From Congeria kusceri (lineage: Eukaryota; Mollusca; Bivalvia; Myida; Dreissenidae), in the NCBI GenBank assembly GCA_027627225.1, contig CM051024.1, positions 81,314,704 through 81,378,703 of the forward strand: 64,000 nt of DNA, read 5' to 3'. Position numbers and translations under genes: made by a program. Shown piece by piece: positions 23,165 through 33,345 of this stretch (within the stretch, counting starts at the first letter, position 1; each line of letters begins with the position of its first letter). The notes below the pieces were generated by a model. That model did not search any database. It saw nothing but the letters and a program-made list of their open reading frames with translations, and had not been told where the DNA came from.

Positions 23165-24412
23165 ATGAGCAACCGAAGTAAACGAGAGTTAAAACGGAAA
23201 GATTACAAACAAATGCATAATTCAGGAATGAGTGCAGAACAGGTTAAAGAGGAAGACGTTGAGGAATCACCAGATACCGATATAGAGAGTATCAACCAAG
23301 ATGGCGCCGCCCATGAAGAAGCGGACGAAGAATATCAATATGACGAAAGTGAATTGATGTCAATGAAAGAAGAAATTGAAAGCTTGAAGCAACAACAGAA
23401 AACACTTCGAAGACAAGAAGAATATATCGCGACAAAAAAGGAACTCGAGAAGCAAAGGGCAGAAGTGCAGTCATTAAAGGGTACATTAAAAATTTCTAAA
23501 GCAAAAAGTAAACTCAGTAGTGCTGGTGACATAAAAGATAAACAGTTTGACCAGTTGAATAAAGATGAAGGGCAATTGACTATAAACGATTTACGAAAAA
23601 ATAAATCTTTAAAAAGGCTTGTCAGAAAAGAAATTTCGTCGCTAGGCTTATTAAGCGAGTCTGACTCTGAAAACAATGACAGCTCATACTCTGATTCAGA
23701 TTGTAATGACAATTCAAACGACAGTTCTGTATCTAACTCCAGTTCTGAGTCATCATATGCACATAATGTTAAAAAATCAAAGTTAAAAAAGTCCAAAAAG
23801 TCTGGTATCGCAATTCGATCACATGATAAAGTCCGACATTCTCAAAGATACCCTCATTCATATCTTAGGTATGAGTTTGTCAGCAAAAATATCACCTTTG
23901 ACAATTTAGATTTGAATCTGTTCATTGCAGGAGAATTGGAGATAATTTCTGATGCAAAAACTAAGTCTGTAGAAAGAAAAGGCAGATTAGAATTACTCAA
24001 AAGAATTATGTACTTGAGTTTATCATACGAATTTGAGGGATTGAAAGCATACTATGCTGCGGTGCTAAGAGAGATTGAATTAGGTAAGAAAAAATGGAGC
24101 GACGAATTCCAATACTTAGAAATAGCCATTTTAAATAAGTTTGCATTAAAGAATATCAGTGGTACACGAAAATCAAATTATTCAATTTCAAAAGTTAAAA
24201 AACCAGATACAGTGAAAGAAAAAGAAGACACAGGTGTATGGTTTTGCGCATTATACCAAAGAAATAAATGTCAGCACAAAGGAGACCACACTGCGGTAGT
24301 TAAAGGACGAATGAGGTATGCCTTACACATTTGCGCCACATGCTGGCAGAAGGATGAATCCAGACAACAACACCCAGAATGCTCACAAGAGTGCCCAAGT
24401 CGTGTTAAGTGA
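23165..24412 (+). CDS. Gag-like ORF1 of the YR retrotransposon
   Basis: 415 residues, probably the nucleic-acid-binding structural protein. From the N-terminus: a basic start (SNRSKRELKRKDYKQ); an acidic patch; a coiled coil at about residues 65-110 rich in Glu/Lys/Gln heptads; a very Ser/Asp/Asn-rich acidic linker at about 165-200; a basic cluster (KKSKLKKSKKS); a folded middle domain to about 330; and a Cys/His-rich C-terminus at about 358-411 with a CALYQRNKCQHKGDH cluster, followed by HICATC and ECSQEC. That arrangement would bind zinc. It ends with TGA at 24410. The next ORF is in the same frame only eight sense codons later, so stop readthrough could fuse it to the polymerase. Start chosen as the first ATG of the frame (ATCATCATGAGC). 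Confidence 0.85.
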   Translation: MSNRSKRELKRKDYKQMHNSGMSAEQVKEEDVEESPDTDIESINQDGAAHEEADEEYQYDESELMSMKEEIESLKQQQKTLRRQEEYIATKKELEKQRAEVQSLKGTLKISKAKSKLSSAGDIKDKQFDQLNKDEGQLTINDLRKNKSLKRLVRKEISSLGLLSESDSENNDSSYSDSDCNDNSNDSSVSNSSSESSYAHNVKKSKLKKSKKSGIAIRSHDKVRHSQRYPHSYLRYEFVSKNITFDNLDLNLFIAGELEIISDAKTKSVERKGRLELLKRIMYLSLSYEFEGLKAYYAAVLREIELGKKKWSDEFQYLEIAILNKFALKNISGTRKSNYSISKVKKPDTVKEKEDTGVWFCALYQRNKCQHKGDHTAVVKGRMRYALHICATCWQKDESRQQHPECSQECPSRVK

Positions 24413-24436
24413 CTCAAAGATATTTCTAAACAGTTC

Positions 24437-26293
24437 ATGGCAGAAAATAAGGTGGAAGATATATTCATTCCAAAATTTTGTTTTCAATCAAAAGAAAGAA
24501 CTATTTCACAAACTATATGTAACCATATTTGTTCGCATTCGTCTTCATGCACTATTTGCAAATTTACAAAAGGAACCAATTATGACATTATTGACAAGGT
24601 ATTAATTCATGAAGAGGTCAAAGCTTCAGGAAGGCCAAACTTTAAAGGATGTAGAATTCCAGTAAATAATAAAATAGACACAGAACTTATGAAAGTCTTA
24701 TTACAAGATTATAGTGATGCAGTTGTTTGCGACTTGTTAAAGTATGGGTTTCCTATTGGAGTAACTGGTTACAATAACAATCAAGAAAGTAGTCGTCCAG
24801 TTTGGAAATATTTTAACCATAAAGGGTCTAATGAATTTCCGGAAGATATGTTGAAGTATCTTACAAAAGAAAAGGAACACAATGCGGTGTTGGGCCCATT
24901 TAATTCCAATCCATTCAAGAGTAGCATAAAAATTTCCCCATTAAACTCGGTACCTAAGAATAATGGTTTAGAAAGGAGAATTATATTGGACTTAAGTTTT
25001 CCAAAAGGTGCCTCATTGAATGAATTTATAAGTAAATCAGAATATCTAGGAGAAGAGATAAATCTGGTTTTTCCAAAGATTGACGATATGTGCAACTTGA
25101 TAAAAGTCAAGGGACAGGGTTGCTTATTATTTAAAAAGGACTTGAAACGAGCATATAGACAGATAAATATTTGCCCAGGAGATTACAATTTAGTAGCTTT
25201 TGTTTATAAAAAACATATTTTCTGTGACACAGTACTTTCCATGGGTCTCAGATCAGCTGCTCACATTTGCCAAAGGGTCACAAAAGCCTTAGCATATATA
25301 TTGCTGCAATTTGGTGTTAGTGTACTTAATTATTTAGATGACTTTGCAGGAGCAGAGAAAAAAGAACATGCAGAATTCGCCTATTTATGTTTAGAAAATC
25401 TACTAAGTAAATGTGGGTTTGAAGAAGCTAAAGAAAAAGCTATAAAACCGTGCACTAAAATGGTGTTTTTAGGTGTTTTATTTGACACAATTAAAATGAC
25501 AATAGAAATTACTCCTGACAGATTGCGGGAAATTTTATTATTGATTGAGAAATGGTTAAGGAAAGAGTGGGCAACTTTAAAGGAAATTCAAAAATTACTT
25601 GGCAAATTAAATTTTGTGGGAGCCTGTGTTAAACCTAGCCGTGTTTTCATTAATAGACTATTGAACTGGCTAAGAGAGATTTACAATAACAACTGTGATG
25701 AAATGCACATAATACCAGTAGATGTAAAAAAAGACTTACAGTGGTGGAAAACATTTTTGCCATTATATAATGGTGTGTCTATTATTTCAGTAGAAGAATG
25801 GTCGATACCAGACGGCATCTTTTCTAGTGATGCCTGTATGACAGGTTGTGGGGGATTTGCACAGGGACATTACTTTCATGCCATTTTCCCGGCATTTATA
25901 AATGACATGAAGTTACACATCAGTGCCTTAGAAATATTATCTATAGTAGTATGTGTGCATTTGTGGTACATGACATTTAAACACAGAAGAATTATTGTAC
26001 GGTGTGATAACATGTCCGTATGTATAGCAATCAACAGTGGTAAATCAAGATGTGACTTTATTCAGAAATGTTTGCGAGAAATATGTTTTATTGCAGCATT
26101 GAATGAATTCGAACTTAAAGCAGTACATATTTCAAGTATTGATAATAGATTGTCAGATCACCTGTCAAGATGGTATCTTAATGATGCTCACAAACAGAAG
26201 TTCCGTGAGCTGACAAAGGAACTGACAAAGGAATTATATTTGTTTAAGCATGTTGCACTTGACAAAGACTTTGAATTCATTAATGAATGGTGA
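24437..26293 (+). CDS. Reverse transcriptase-RNase H ORF2 of the YR retrotransposon
   Basis: 618 residues. The N-terminus has a Cys/His cluster (residues about 25-45). RT motifs follow: basic PKNNGLERRIILDLS; Asp235 in FKKDLKRAYRQ; GLRSAAHICQ; and the YLDD box at 299-302. With Asp235 these give the three metal-binding carboxylates. The thumb/connection (LGKLNFVGACVKPSR) leads into an RNase H domain with Asp465 (DACMTGCGG), Glu499 (SALEILS), Asp524 (RCDNMSV) and a final Asp near 569-574 (DNRLSDHLSR). There is no protease or DDE integrase. The 3' end overlaps the recombinase ORF by 44 nt in the +1 frame. All key residues are present, so it is likely active. Confidence 0.93.
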   Translation: MAENKVEDIFIPKFCFQSKERTISQTICNHICSHSSSCTICKFTKGTNYDIIDKVLIHEEVKASGRPNFKGCRIPVNNKIDTELMKVLLQDYSDAVVCDLLKYGFPIGVTGYNNNQESSRPVWKYFNHKGSNEFPEDMLKYLTKEKEHNAVLGPFNSNPFKSSIKISPLNSVPKNNGLERRIILDLSFPKGASLNEFISKSEYLGEEINLVFPKIDDMCNLIKVKGQGCLLFKKDLKRAYRQINICPGDYNLVAFVYKKHIFCDTVLSMGLRSAAHICQRVTKALAYILLQFGVSVLNYLDDFAGAEKKEHAEFAYLCLENLLSKCGFEEAKEKAIKPCTKMVFLGVLFDTIKMTIEITPDRLREILLLIEKWLRKEWATLKEIQKLLGKLNFVGACVKPSRVFINRLLNWLREIYNNNCDEMHIIPVDVKKDLQWWKTFLPLYNGVSIISVEEWSIPDGIFSSDACMTGCGGFAQGHYFHAIFPAFINDMKLHISALEILSIVVCVHLWYMTFKHRRIIVRCDNMSVCIAINSGKSRCDFIQKCLREICFIAALNEFELKAVHISSIDNRLSDHLSRWYLNDAHKQKFRELTKELTKELYLFKHVALDKDFEFINEW

Positions 26294-27272
26294 ATTTGTG
26301 GTATTTTCAGTTAAACAGATGCGCAGACTCAGTGAGGACTTACATGTATCCAATAGAAAAGCGTACGCAGACGGGTCCAGGAAGAATTTGAGGATCCAGT
26401 GGGAATCTTTCCTTTTGTTTTGCTGCCATTTTGGGTTAGTTTTCTTACCAGCCACTACTCTTACTTTGCAATTGTATGTGCAATTTTTAAGCAGATCTTT
26501 TAAATCAGTTGAATCTATTCGCAATTATGTAAGTGGAGTCCGCACCACGCATCAATTGCTGGGATACTCCTTAGAGAATATCAATCAATTTTTATTAAAC
26601 CTTACTTTAAAAGGTTTATCTAGAATCAAATGTCACCTTGCTAAACAAGCCTTACCTATTACTCCAGAATTACTTTCAAAAATACATTCAGTCTTAGACA
26701 AGTCTGATATCAATTCAAGTGTTTATTGGTGCTTATTCTTATTTGCCTTTTTCTTGTTGGCTAGGAAATCAAATTTAGTTCCAACTCTTCTGAAAGATCA
26801 GAGAGCTCCAAAATTTTTGTTACGAAAAGACGTTACCGATAATAATAGTTATCTCCTTGTTCACATGAAATGGACCAAAACAATTCAATGTGGTCAAAGA
26901 ATTTTGGTAACCCCTTTAGTGGCCATAAAAGATTCTGTGTTATGCCCAGTAAGAGCTTATGCTAACATGATAAAAAATATTCCCGCTGGACCTGGATCCC
27001 CACTTTTTGTATTAGCATCTGGTAGACCGGTCACTTATGATAAATATATGAAAACGCTTCGAGAAATCCTACGTAAATGCGAAGTAGATTCTTATACATA
27101 CTCCTCTCACTCGTTCCGAAGAGGTTATGCCTCTTTAGCCTTTAAATTAAACCTCTCCGCTGATAAAATTCAACTTTTAGGTGACTGGTCTTCAGACGCA
27201 TATAAAAAGTATCTGCACATGTCATTAGATGATAAAATTGAAGTGGCCCATTTTGTGGCTGGAAACTTGTAA
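26250..27272 (+). CDS. Tyrosine recombinase ORF3 of the YR retrotransposon
   Basis: 340 residues. It would integrate the element by strand exchange through a 3'-phosphotyrosine. The N-terminal half is an all-helical SAM-like core-binding domain (RIQWESFLLFC… to about residue 130). The catalytic half has Arg172 (LLARKSN), the His287-x-x-Arg290 box (HSFRRG), Trp313 (LGDWS) in the second His/Trp position, and a nucleophile Tyr321 or Tyr318 (DAYKKYL). The first ATG lies 44 nt inside the previous ORF. A later Met near 26283 is an alternative start, and a ribosomal shift from ORF2 is possible. It resembles the XerD-like recombinases of Ngaro and DIRS elements rather than phage integrases. Confidence 0.92.
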   Translation: MLHLTKTLNSLMNGEFVVFSVKQMRRLSEDLHVSNRKAYADGSRKNLRIQWESFLLFCCHFGLVFLPATTLTLQLYVQFLSRSFKSVESIRNYVSGVRTTHQLLGYSLENINQFLLNLTLKGLSRIKCHLAKQALPITPELLSKIHSVLDKSDINSSVYWCLFLFAFFLLARKSNLVPTLLKDQRAPKFLLRKDVTDNNSYLLVHMKWTKTIQCGQRILVTPLVAIKDSVLCPVRAYANMIKNIPAGPGSPLFVLASGRPVTYDKYMKTLREILRKCEVDSYTYSSHSFRRGYASLAFKLNLSADKIQLLGDWSSDAYKKYLHMSLDDKIEVAHFVAGNL

Positions 27273-27909
27273 ATACATTTGTAAATATCCATAAATACTT
27301 TATTTGTGCTGTTGATTGAGCATGCATAGAATATATGCACTGTTGTATGTTTTCTATTCAACAGATTATCTGGAAAGATCTTGTTACAATCGTACCTTGT
27401 CTAACAACTTAGGTAAGACAAAAATTTGCATCTGCCAGTCCTTAACTAACCTTATTATCCATGGTGCATATGTCAAAGCGCCTTTCTTGTTATGTTATTT
27501 AATTTGCTTACTTTTATTATTCATTGTCTATTACTAATATATTCGTTTGTTGGCGTTAAGATTATTTACATGCATTAAAATATTTGCCTGCTCAGAATGA
27601 ATGCCTCTCGTGTGCCTTTGTCTTTGAATTCCCCTTTGTTTGTATGTGTTGGCCGTTGGTTGGCTTTAGATTGAATATTCTACGAATGATTACAGGTATC
27701 TTGTTTTCAGCTATTACACGTCTTGTCGTTTGTCTTATTGGTAGATCAATTGATGGCATGTTGATTAATTGCATATCAATATTGTATATTGTGATTCCAA
27801 TTTGCTGTGTTACAAGGACAAATAAATATAACTATTTGATCCATTAGTTTTTCTACTTTATTAATAAATAGAAATTCTTTACATTCATATAACTTTGAGA
27901 ATGAAAATT
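27273..27909 (+). other. Internal 3' non-coding part of the retrotransposon
   Basis: 637 nt between the recombinase stop and the right repeat. Short open frames look accidental. No second copy of any segment of it was found after 28325, as a B1/B2 split repeat would require. Confidence 0.6.
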
Positions 27910-28325
27910 GGCTAATTTTAATCCCATTAAAATGTTTAATTTTCTGAGCAGAAGTTGAGTAAATCCCGTCTGACTGAATATTGATCAGTTCATGTATAGA
28001 ACTACTTTTTGTCATTGTTGGTTAAGGTTTAGATATTTGTAACACATTCTCGTGCATGTTGTTACCTGCGTGTTTGTTACACCCACATACTAAATACAAT
28101 ACTACATACTTAAATAGTCAGTATATTGGCTAATTTTAATCCCTTTGAAATGTTTAATTTTCTGAGCAGCAGTTGAGTAAATCCCGTCTGACTGAATATT
28201 GATCAGCTCATGTATTGAACTACTTTTTGATTGGCTGTGTGTTTAAACAGGTAAAGTCAATTACTAGAATTTCATACTTGTTTTGGTTTCAATCCGTATA
28301 ACACACAGCAGTTTTTCTTGAAATT
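27910..28325 (+). repeat. Right 416-bp terminal direct repeat
   Basis: It reads the same as 22388-22803 throughout, including the two internal blocks (27910 and about 28128). It is followed at once by CAGTACGAGCAC, presumed host DNA. Confidence 0.9.
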
Positions 28326-28714
28326 CAGTACGAGCACTTTCTTTTTGACGTAATTTCTCTTTGTATAATTTGTGTTTATATGCACACATGCAGTAGTTTT
28401 CGATGTGAAGAAACACTTTCAACTAGAATATATAAGTTTGTGTCTGTCTCTAATGAAGGGATATTGTTCATTCGAATTATCGAGTAGTGGAATAATTCCT
28501 GAGACATTAATTCATTGCCAAAAGCTGTTTTTCTCACGGACAGGAGATTCTAGAACAATATGAGTCATTGTTTGACAAATTAACCACTTAACAGTTTGTT
28601 AAAGGGGCAGTCAATCAGGGAGGTAACTATCGGAAGAAGCGGGCCTTTAATTACTTGTCACGCTTACAATTGCACTTACAGCTAACGAAAACGCGTACTA
28701 ATTTCACCTAAGGC

Positions 28715-29046
28715 GTAAAAAAATGTTTGTTTCAGGTTACCCGGTCTACCCTAAAAAATGCCCCGACCCTAAAACATTTTATTGAGTTGGTCAGATATAT
28801 TTTTGTTTTATTTATCTTTTTCCGATAATTAAATGTTTTTTGGATAAATACGTGTTTTGTTTTGATAGTATCCACTTTAAAACAATGTTATAGGATATTA
28901 TCGATATGTTTTGAATATATATTCGTTTAGTTTTAGAATCTTAAAGTTGACCATTTTCCAATTAAAAAATAATAAAAAAATAAATCCCTACCCACCTACC
29001 CTAATTTTTGAGGGACATGTAGCCTGAAACAAACAAACAAAATTAC
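28715..29046. mobile_element. MITE family with TGTTTCAGGTTAC ends, copy 1
   Basis: The left end is GTAAAAAAATGTTTGTTTCA and the right end is the inverted CCTGAAACAAACAAAC…TTAC. Inside lie 'CTACCCTAAAAAATGCCCCG' and, near the right end, 'CTACCCACCTACCCTAATTT'. A second copy with the same order is at 41499-41808. No ORF. Confidence 0.8.
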
Positions 29047-29690
29047 ACCCAAGGGACATTATTTAAACATAACATTCAATTCAATGGATGTAGACTCTAC
29101 TATATTTATTTATAACTACTTCTGTTTTGATATATTTCGTTAATTTAATCTACATTATCGTAACACTTGGAGTGTTATACTTATTTAAAGCCCTGCTGAA
29201 TATTATACAACATGTCCGTAAATACATTATTAATTCGATATATTTATAATTATATATATTTATTACCAGACTCTTTAAACTTTTATTTGAAGCGGACAAT
29301 ATTGCTTATGTTAACACCTGGAATTGTTATATCGCCCTCATTGTATACCCTGTATACGTGGGTGTAAATACAGAGCTGTTCTGTTCTTCTGTTCAATGAA
29401 TGTAGGCGTGGTAGAAGAAACGCGAAGTTCTTTGAACTTTTGAAACAGTCCATGCGTTCAGTTTATATGTTATCATGGCAGAACATAATATATATTTTAG
29501 GACTAGTGATTAGTTTAAAATTAAATAGTGACAATCACACTGTTGTATCAATGCATTAAATATAAAAACGAGATTTGATATTGTATATATGAAAAATAAA
29601 TATTATCGTTATTTTATTTCCAACAATTATTTGCTTTGGAATTATTATTAAGCAGTATTGATTTCTTGGGTAGATAGATATATGAAAGTA

Positions 29691-30240
29691 TTCAATTCAA
29701 TTCAATTTATGTATTTGCTTCATGGCCACCGGCCCTTGCATATATATACACACATGCATAAACACATTAAAATATACATATAATTGTAGACTAATATGGT
29801 GGTACAGCAACACATAATTGTAGTTAAGTTTTCGTCTTTCGAAAGCATATTAGATATACATTGCAATATTTCTGATAACAATTTCGTCACGTGAGGTCAT
29901 TGCTTTATTAAATTTATTGATTGTAGGGGAAATGTAAAATGTGGTGTTAATATACTTTACACGAAGATATTCATAGAAAGGACATATAAGCAAGAAATGG
30001 TATTCATTTTCAATACAGGATTTACACAATGGACGTATGTACTCGATGTTACAAAAACAACAATACATTCATGCGTATAATAGTTTGGTACACATACATA
30101 AATTTTAATATGTCAATCATCATTTTTTTCCACCGATATGAAGTATCGTATTCATCAATATTTATACCATGGTATACAAGCACACATAAACTTATAATAT
30201 GAGAATAAAGTATCCCACCGCAATATTTATGTGTATACAT
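29691..30240 (-). mobile_element. Non-LTR retrotransposon 3' remnant
   Basis: It has minus-strand coding similarity to the C-terminal zinc-binding tail of non-LTR RT proteins (next entry), followed downstream by a TTCAATTCAATTCAATTTAT simple tract as 3' end. 5' truncation near 30240 is typical of these elements. Boundaries are approximate. Confidence 0.55.
29850..30068 (-). pseudogene. Truncated non-LTR RT C-terminal domain
   Basis: It reads CFCNIEYIRPLCKSC, then ENEYHFLLICPFYEYLRVKY, then a short helix. Cys-x2-Cys … EYHFLLxCPxYxxLRxKY is the common C-terminal signature of CR1/L2-like retrotransposon polyproteins. RT and endonuclease domains are absent, so this is a dead fragment. Confidence 0.65.
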
Positions 30241-31185
30241 TTAGTGTTATTACAAATCATGTATGTTTGTCTTTTACCCGGATGGTTTTCAATACAATAA
30301 TAAAGTCAGTAGCAGAATAATTATTAGGTACTTATTAAGGATATTGACATATATAACGAGCTGTTTTCCTTTCAAAATGTATGTTTGTACCTTAAATTGA
30401 AATAATGTATCATTTTATTTTGAAGATTTTTCTTGATTTTGAAATGTTTTGTTCCGATCAACACTGTGAGGCCAGAAACAAACAATATTCATTTTCATGG
30501 CCTTATATCCTTATTACATAACTATGTGTTCGAATTTTTGACCCCATATTTACTAATACATTGTATTACTGTTTTTTTCTCCCTCAAAATGAAATGTAAT
30601 TTAATTAACCTAATAAATAACAATCAAGTTTAACGTTAAAACAGACTTGCTGTCATTTTAATACATGCCAAACAGAAAGTTCTTTCTATACATCACGAAA
30701 AGTTGCCGTATTTCTTGATCGGATAATCCTATCGGATTCAAATGTTTTGTCAATACTTTGGTCTAAATAATATGAACCATTTTATCTCCAGAATGTAAGG
30801 AACAATAAGTAAGCCTTCAACAATATATTATCTTTAAAAATAATAATGTTTGTCTCATGCAATATGTCTATAAACGAATTGCATATATCTTCCAAAGGTA
30901 TCATTTCCTTTTCACAGCATGATTTATTTTATTGACTTTTACTGTCATGGCATATGAATGTTTATGTTTTAGCCAATGCCATATTTATTGGACGCCTTTT
31001 ATATTAAGGATTTGTGCAAAGTTGCTATTTTCAATTGACCTACGTTCTCTCGCCTTATTGAGAATTTATTTTAATTTTGAATTTAATATATCCAGAAAAC
31101 AATAAATCAAATTTACATTTCATTTCATTGTACAATTTTCAATATTCAAGGTTCAGTGGCGAAACTTGGCGAATAAAAAAAATCA
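30241..31185. other. Non-coding, no gene seen
   Basis: AT-rich spacer with no exon, RNA gene or repeat boundary that I can support. Confidence 0.45.
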
Positions 31186-31215
31186 TCATCGTCCTCGTCG
31201 TCGTCGTCATCACCA

Positions 31216-31246
<31 letters not shown>

Positions 31247-32290
31247 CAACAACAACATCAGCGTTATTATTAACATCAATATCAATATGAAAAAAAACAT
31301 CAGAAACATGTTCAGTAGCCCAACCACCACCACCTCATAATGATCATTTTCATCATCATCATTATTTTATCATCATTATTGAAATCATCATTAGCATCAT
31401 CGGTATAATACTTTCATCATCATCATTTTGTTTTGTTTGTTTTGTATTTTTCGCCGTTTTTAACAGTATTTCAGTCATATTACGGCGGTCAGCTAACCTA
31501 CTCACACTTTTCCTGGGCAAGCTTAGCCGATCTAAGCGGTTTTCCAGTACTAAGTGCACATACTTATGCCAGTTACTGACAACTGCTCTACATGACTCAG
31601 ACGTAGGAGGAGAATGGCCGTAGAAATAATTTCATGACCAATCCTCACACAAGTTATGTGGCCGGGGTGGGGAGTAAACTCACGAACTCCGGATTGACAG
31701 TCCAGTGCTCTACCAACTGAGCTAGCCGGGCCCGGCTTATCATCATCATAATTATCACCATAATCATCACCTTTGTATGTTTTCATCACCATTATTGTAA
31801 TGTCATCATCATCATCATCATCATCGTTGTCGTCGTAGTCCTCCTCCTCCTCCTTCTCCTCATCATCATATCATTCATCATCATCGTCGTCGTCATCATC
31901 ATCATCATCATCATCATCAATCATCATAATCATCATATCAGTCATCATCATCATCAACATTGTCATCATCATTTCATAATATCTGTCATAATATCAGTCA
32001 TCATCATCATTATCATCATCATCATCAGCAGCAGCAGCAGCAGCACCATCATCATCATTATCGTTATCACCATAATCGTCATCATCATCATCGCATTCAT
32101 CATCATCATCTTCGTCAATATCGTCATAATCATCATCACTCTCATTCATCTTTATCATAATCATCATCACAATTATCATCATCATCACCGTCACTATCAT
32201 CATCGTCGTAATCATTTTCATCATCAGCAGCAGCAGCACCATTAATACCACCACCACTTCATTATAATTCATTTTAATCATCATTATTAT
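31186..32290. repeat. CAT/ATC microsatellite tract, >1 kb, interrupted
   Basis: (ATC)n/(CAT)n runs with GTC, CAG and CAC variants occupy 31186-31430 and 31738-32290. The gap is a SINE (next entry). His-rich and Asp-rich open frames here are products of the triplet repeat. Confidence 0.9.
31426..31731 (-). mobile_element. tRNA-derived SINE (V-SINE-like), copy A
   Basis: On minus: a tRNA-like head GCCCGGCTAGCTCAGTTGG (A box) with a degraded B box; a body containing ACTGGCATAAGTATGTGC; a conserved domain CTGACCGCCGTAATATGACT then GAAATACTGTTAAAAACGGC; and an AAACAAACAAAAC tail. It shares this architecture with 53368-53666. It resembles mollusc V-SINEs such as RUDI, from memory. It sits inside the CAT microsatellite. 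Confidence 0.8.
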
Positions 32291-32744
32291 TTTAATTATT
32301 GTTTTTATGACATCATCATCAGCATTAGCGGTATCCATGATATTTGTATTATTCATCTGTTTATATCATCGTCAAAAACACCAGTATCATCATTCTAAAA
32401 TAACTGAAACACGTCACTTATATATGATTGTAGGAATGCATAATAATGTTGCGCGCCAGCTGGCTCTGTCACACTTGTCAGGATGTGGTTAGCTCTGAGG
32501 CAATAATTACTTAATTTTAATGTTTAATGGTACTTCGTGATAGAAAATAAATAAACAAGTCTTATATAAAGTTTAAACGTTTATTTCTTGACTCCTTGTT
32601 AAACCCAAACATAAATAACAATTGTAAATATAAACAGTTCAAGAAATTGTTTGTCATTAAATATAGTAATACAGTACGTATTCCAAATCACTTTACAGAG
32701 TTTAATACTGGTGGTGAAAATTACAATAAGACACTACAATTCTT

Positions 32745-33080
32745 CAACATTCGCAATCTCTCAACGCTCCCTACTATACAATACAGTCAACATTCGCAAT
32801 CTCTCAACGCTCCCTACTATACAATACAGTCAACATTCGCAATCTCTCAACGCTCACTACTATACAATACAGTCAACATTCGCAATCTCTCAACGCTCAC
32901 TACTATACAATACAGTCAACATTCGCAATCTCTCAACGCTCACTACTATACAATACAGTCAACATTCGCAATCTCTCAACGCTCACTACTATACAATACA
33001 GTCAACATTCGCAATCTCTCAACGCTCACTACTATACAATACAGTCAACATTCGCAATCTCTCAACGCTCACTACTATAC
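32745..33080 (+). repeat. 43-bp tandem repeat, ~8 copies
   Basis: The unit is CAACATTCGCAATCTCTCAA followed by CGCTC(A/C)CTACTATACAATACAGT. Early units have CCC and later units CAC, so the array grew by local duplication. 43 is not a multiple of three, so the long frames spanning it are artefacts. Confidence 0.92.
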
Positions 33081-33345
33081 ATACAATGCAGTAGATCCAG
33101 ATTCGTGTGGACAACGACAACTAAAAATATTCAATTCTTCATGTAAGCTCTGTACAGTATAGGTGCGTGAACTGTTAAAATATTAACGATTAACTTATAC
33201 TTCAATAGATCTACATAGCTTTAAAATAGATCTAACTTGCAATAATAAATGAGTGCAATTTCTGTTGCAAAAGTTTCTTTAATTTAAATTACGCTCGAGT
33301 TCTAAGTCTTAAGTTTAGGAATTACATGTTATTTTCAAGTACGGA

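Larger units (their letters stand above)
22388..28325 (+). mobile_element. Tyrosine-recombinase retrotransposon, DIRS order, Ngaro-like
   Basis: A 5.9-kb element with 416-bp direct repeats at both ends and three intact plus-strand ORFs: gag-like (23165-24412), RT-RNase H (24437-26293) and tyrosine recombinase (26250-27272). An RT together with a tyrosine recombinase, without DDE integrase or aspartic protease, defines the DIRS order. Absence of a methyltransferase-like domain and presence of direct repeats point to Ngaro-like elements. These are believed to integrate a circular DNA by recombination, and no target duplication is seen here either. The terminal repeats look identical and all ORFs are open, so the copy is probably young. 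It lies antisense to, and upstream of, the CDC25 exons. Exact ends are inferred from where the direct repeats stop matching; short split repeats outside them cannot be ruled out. Confidence 0.9.

Noticed and set aside
22388..28325. LTR retrotransposon or endogenous retrovirus
   Set aside because: Long direct repeats and RT fit, but there is a tyrosine recombinase instead of DDE integrase, no protease, and no 5-bp target duplication (ACTTTAATC before, CAGTACGAG after).
31139..32356. Long His-rich and Asp/Met-rich open frames on both strands
   Set aside because: They are translations of (CAT)n/(ATG)n microsatellite and change frame freely; no start context or splice sites.
32596..33162. 188- and 147-codon frames across the 43-bp repeats
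   Set aside because: The 43-bp period cycles frames, so both frames read the same peptides. A repeat artefact.
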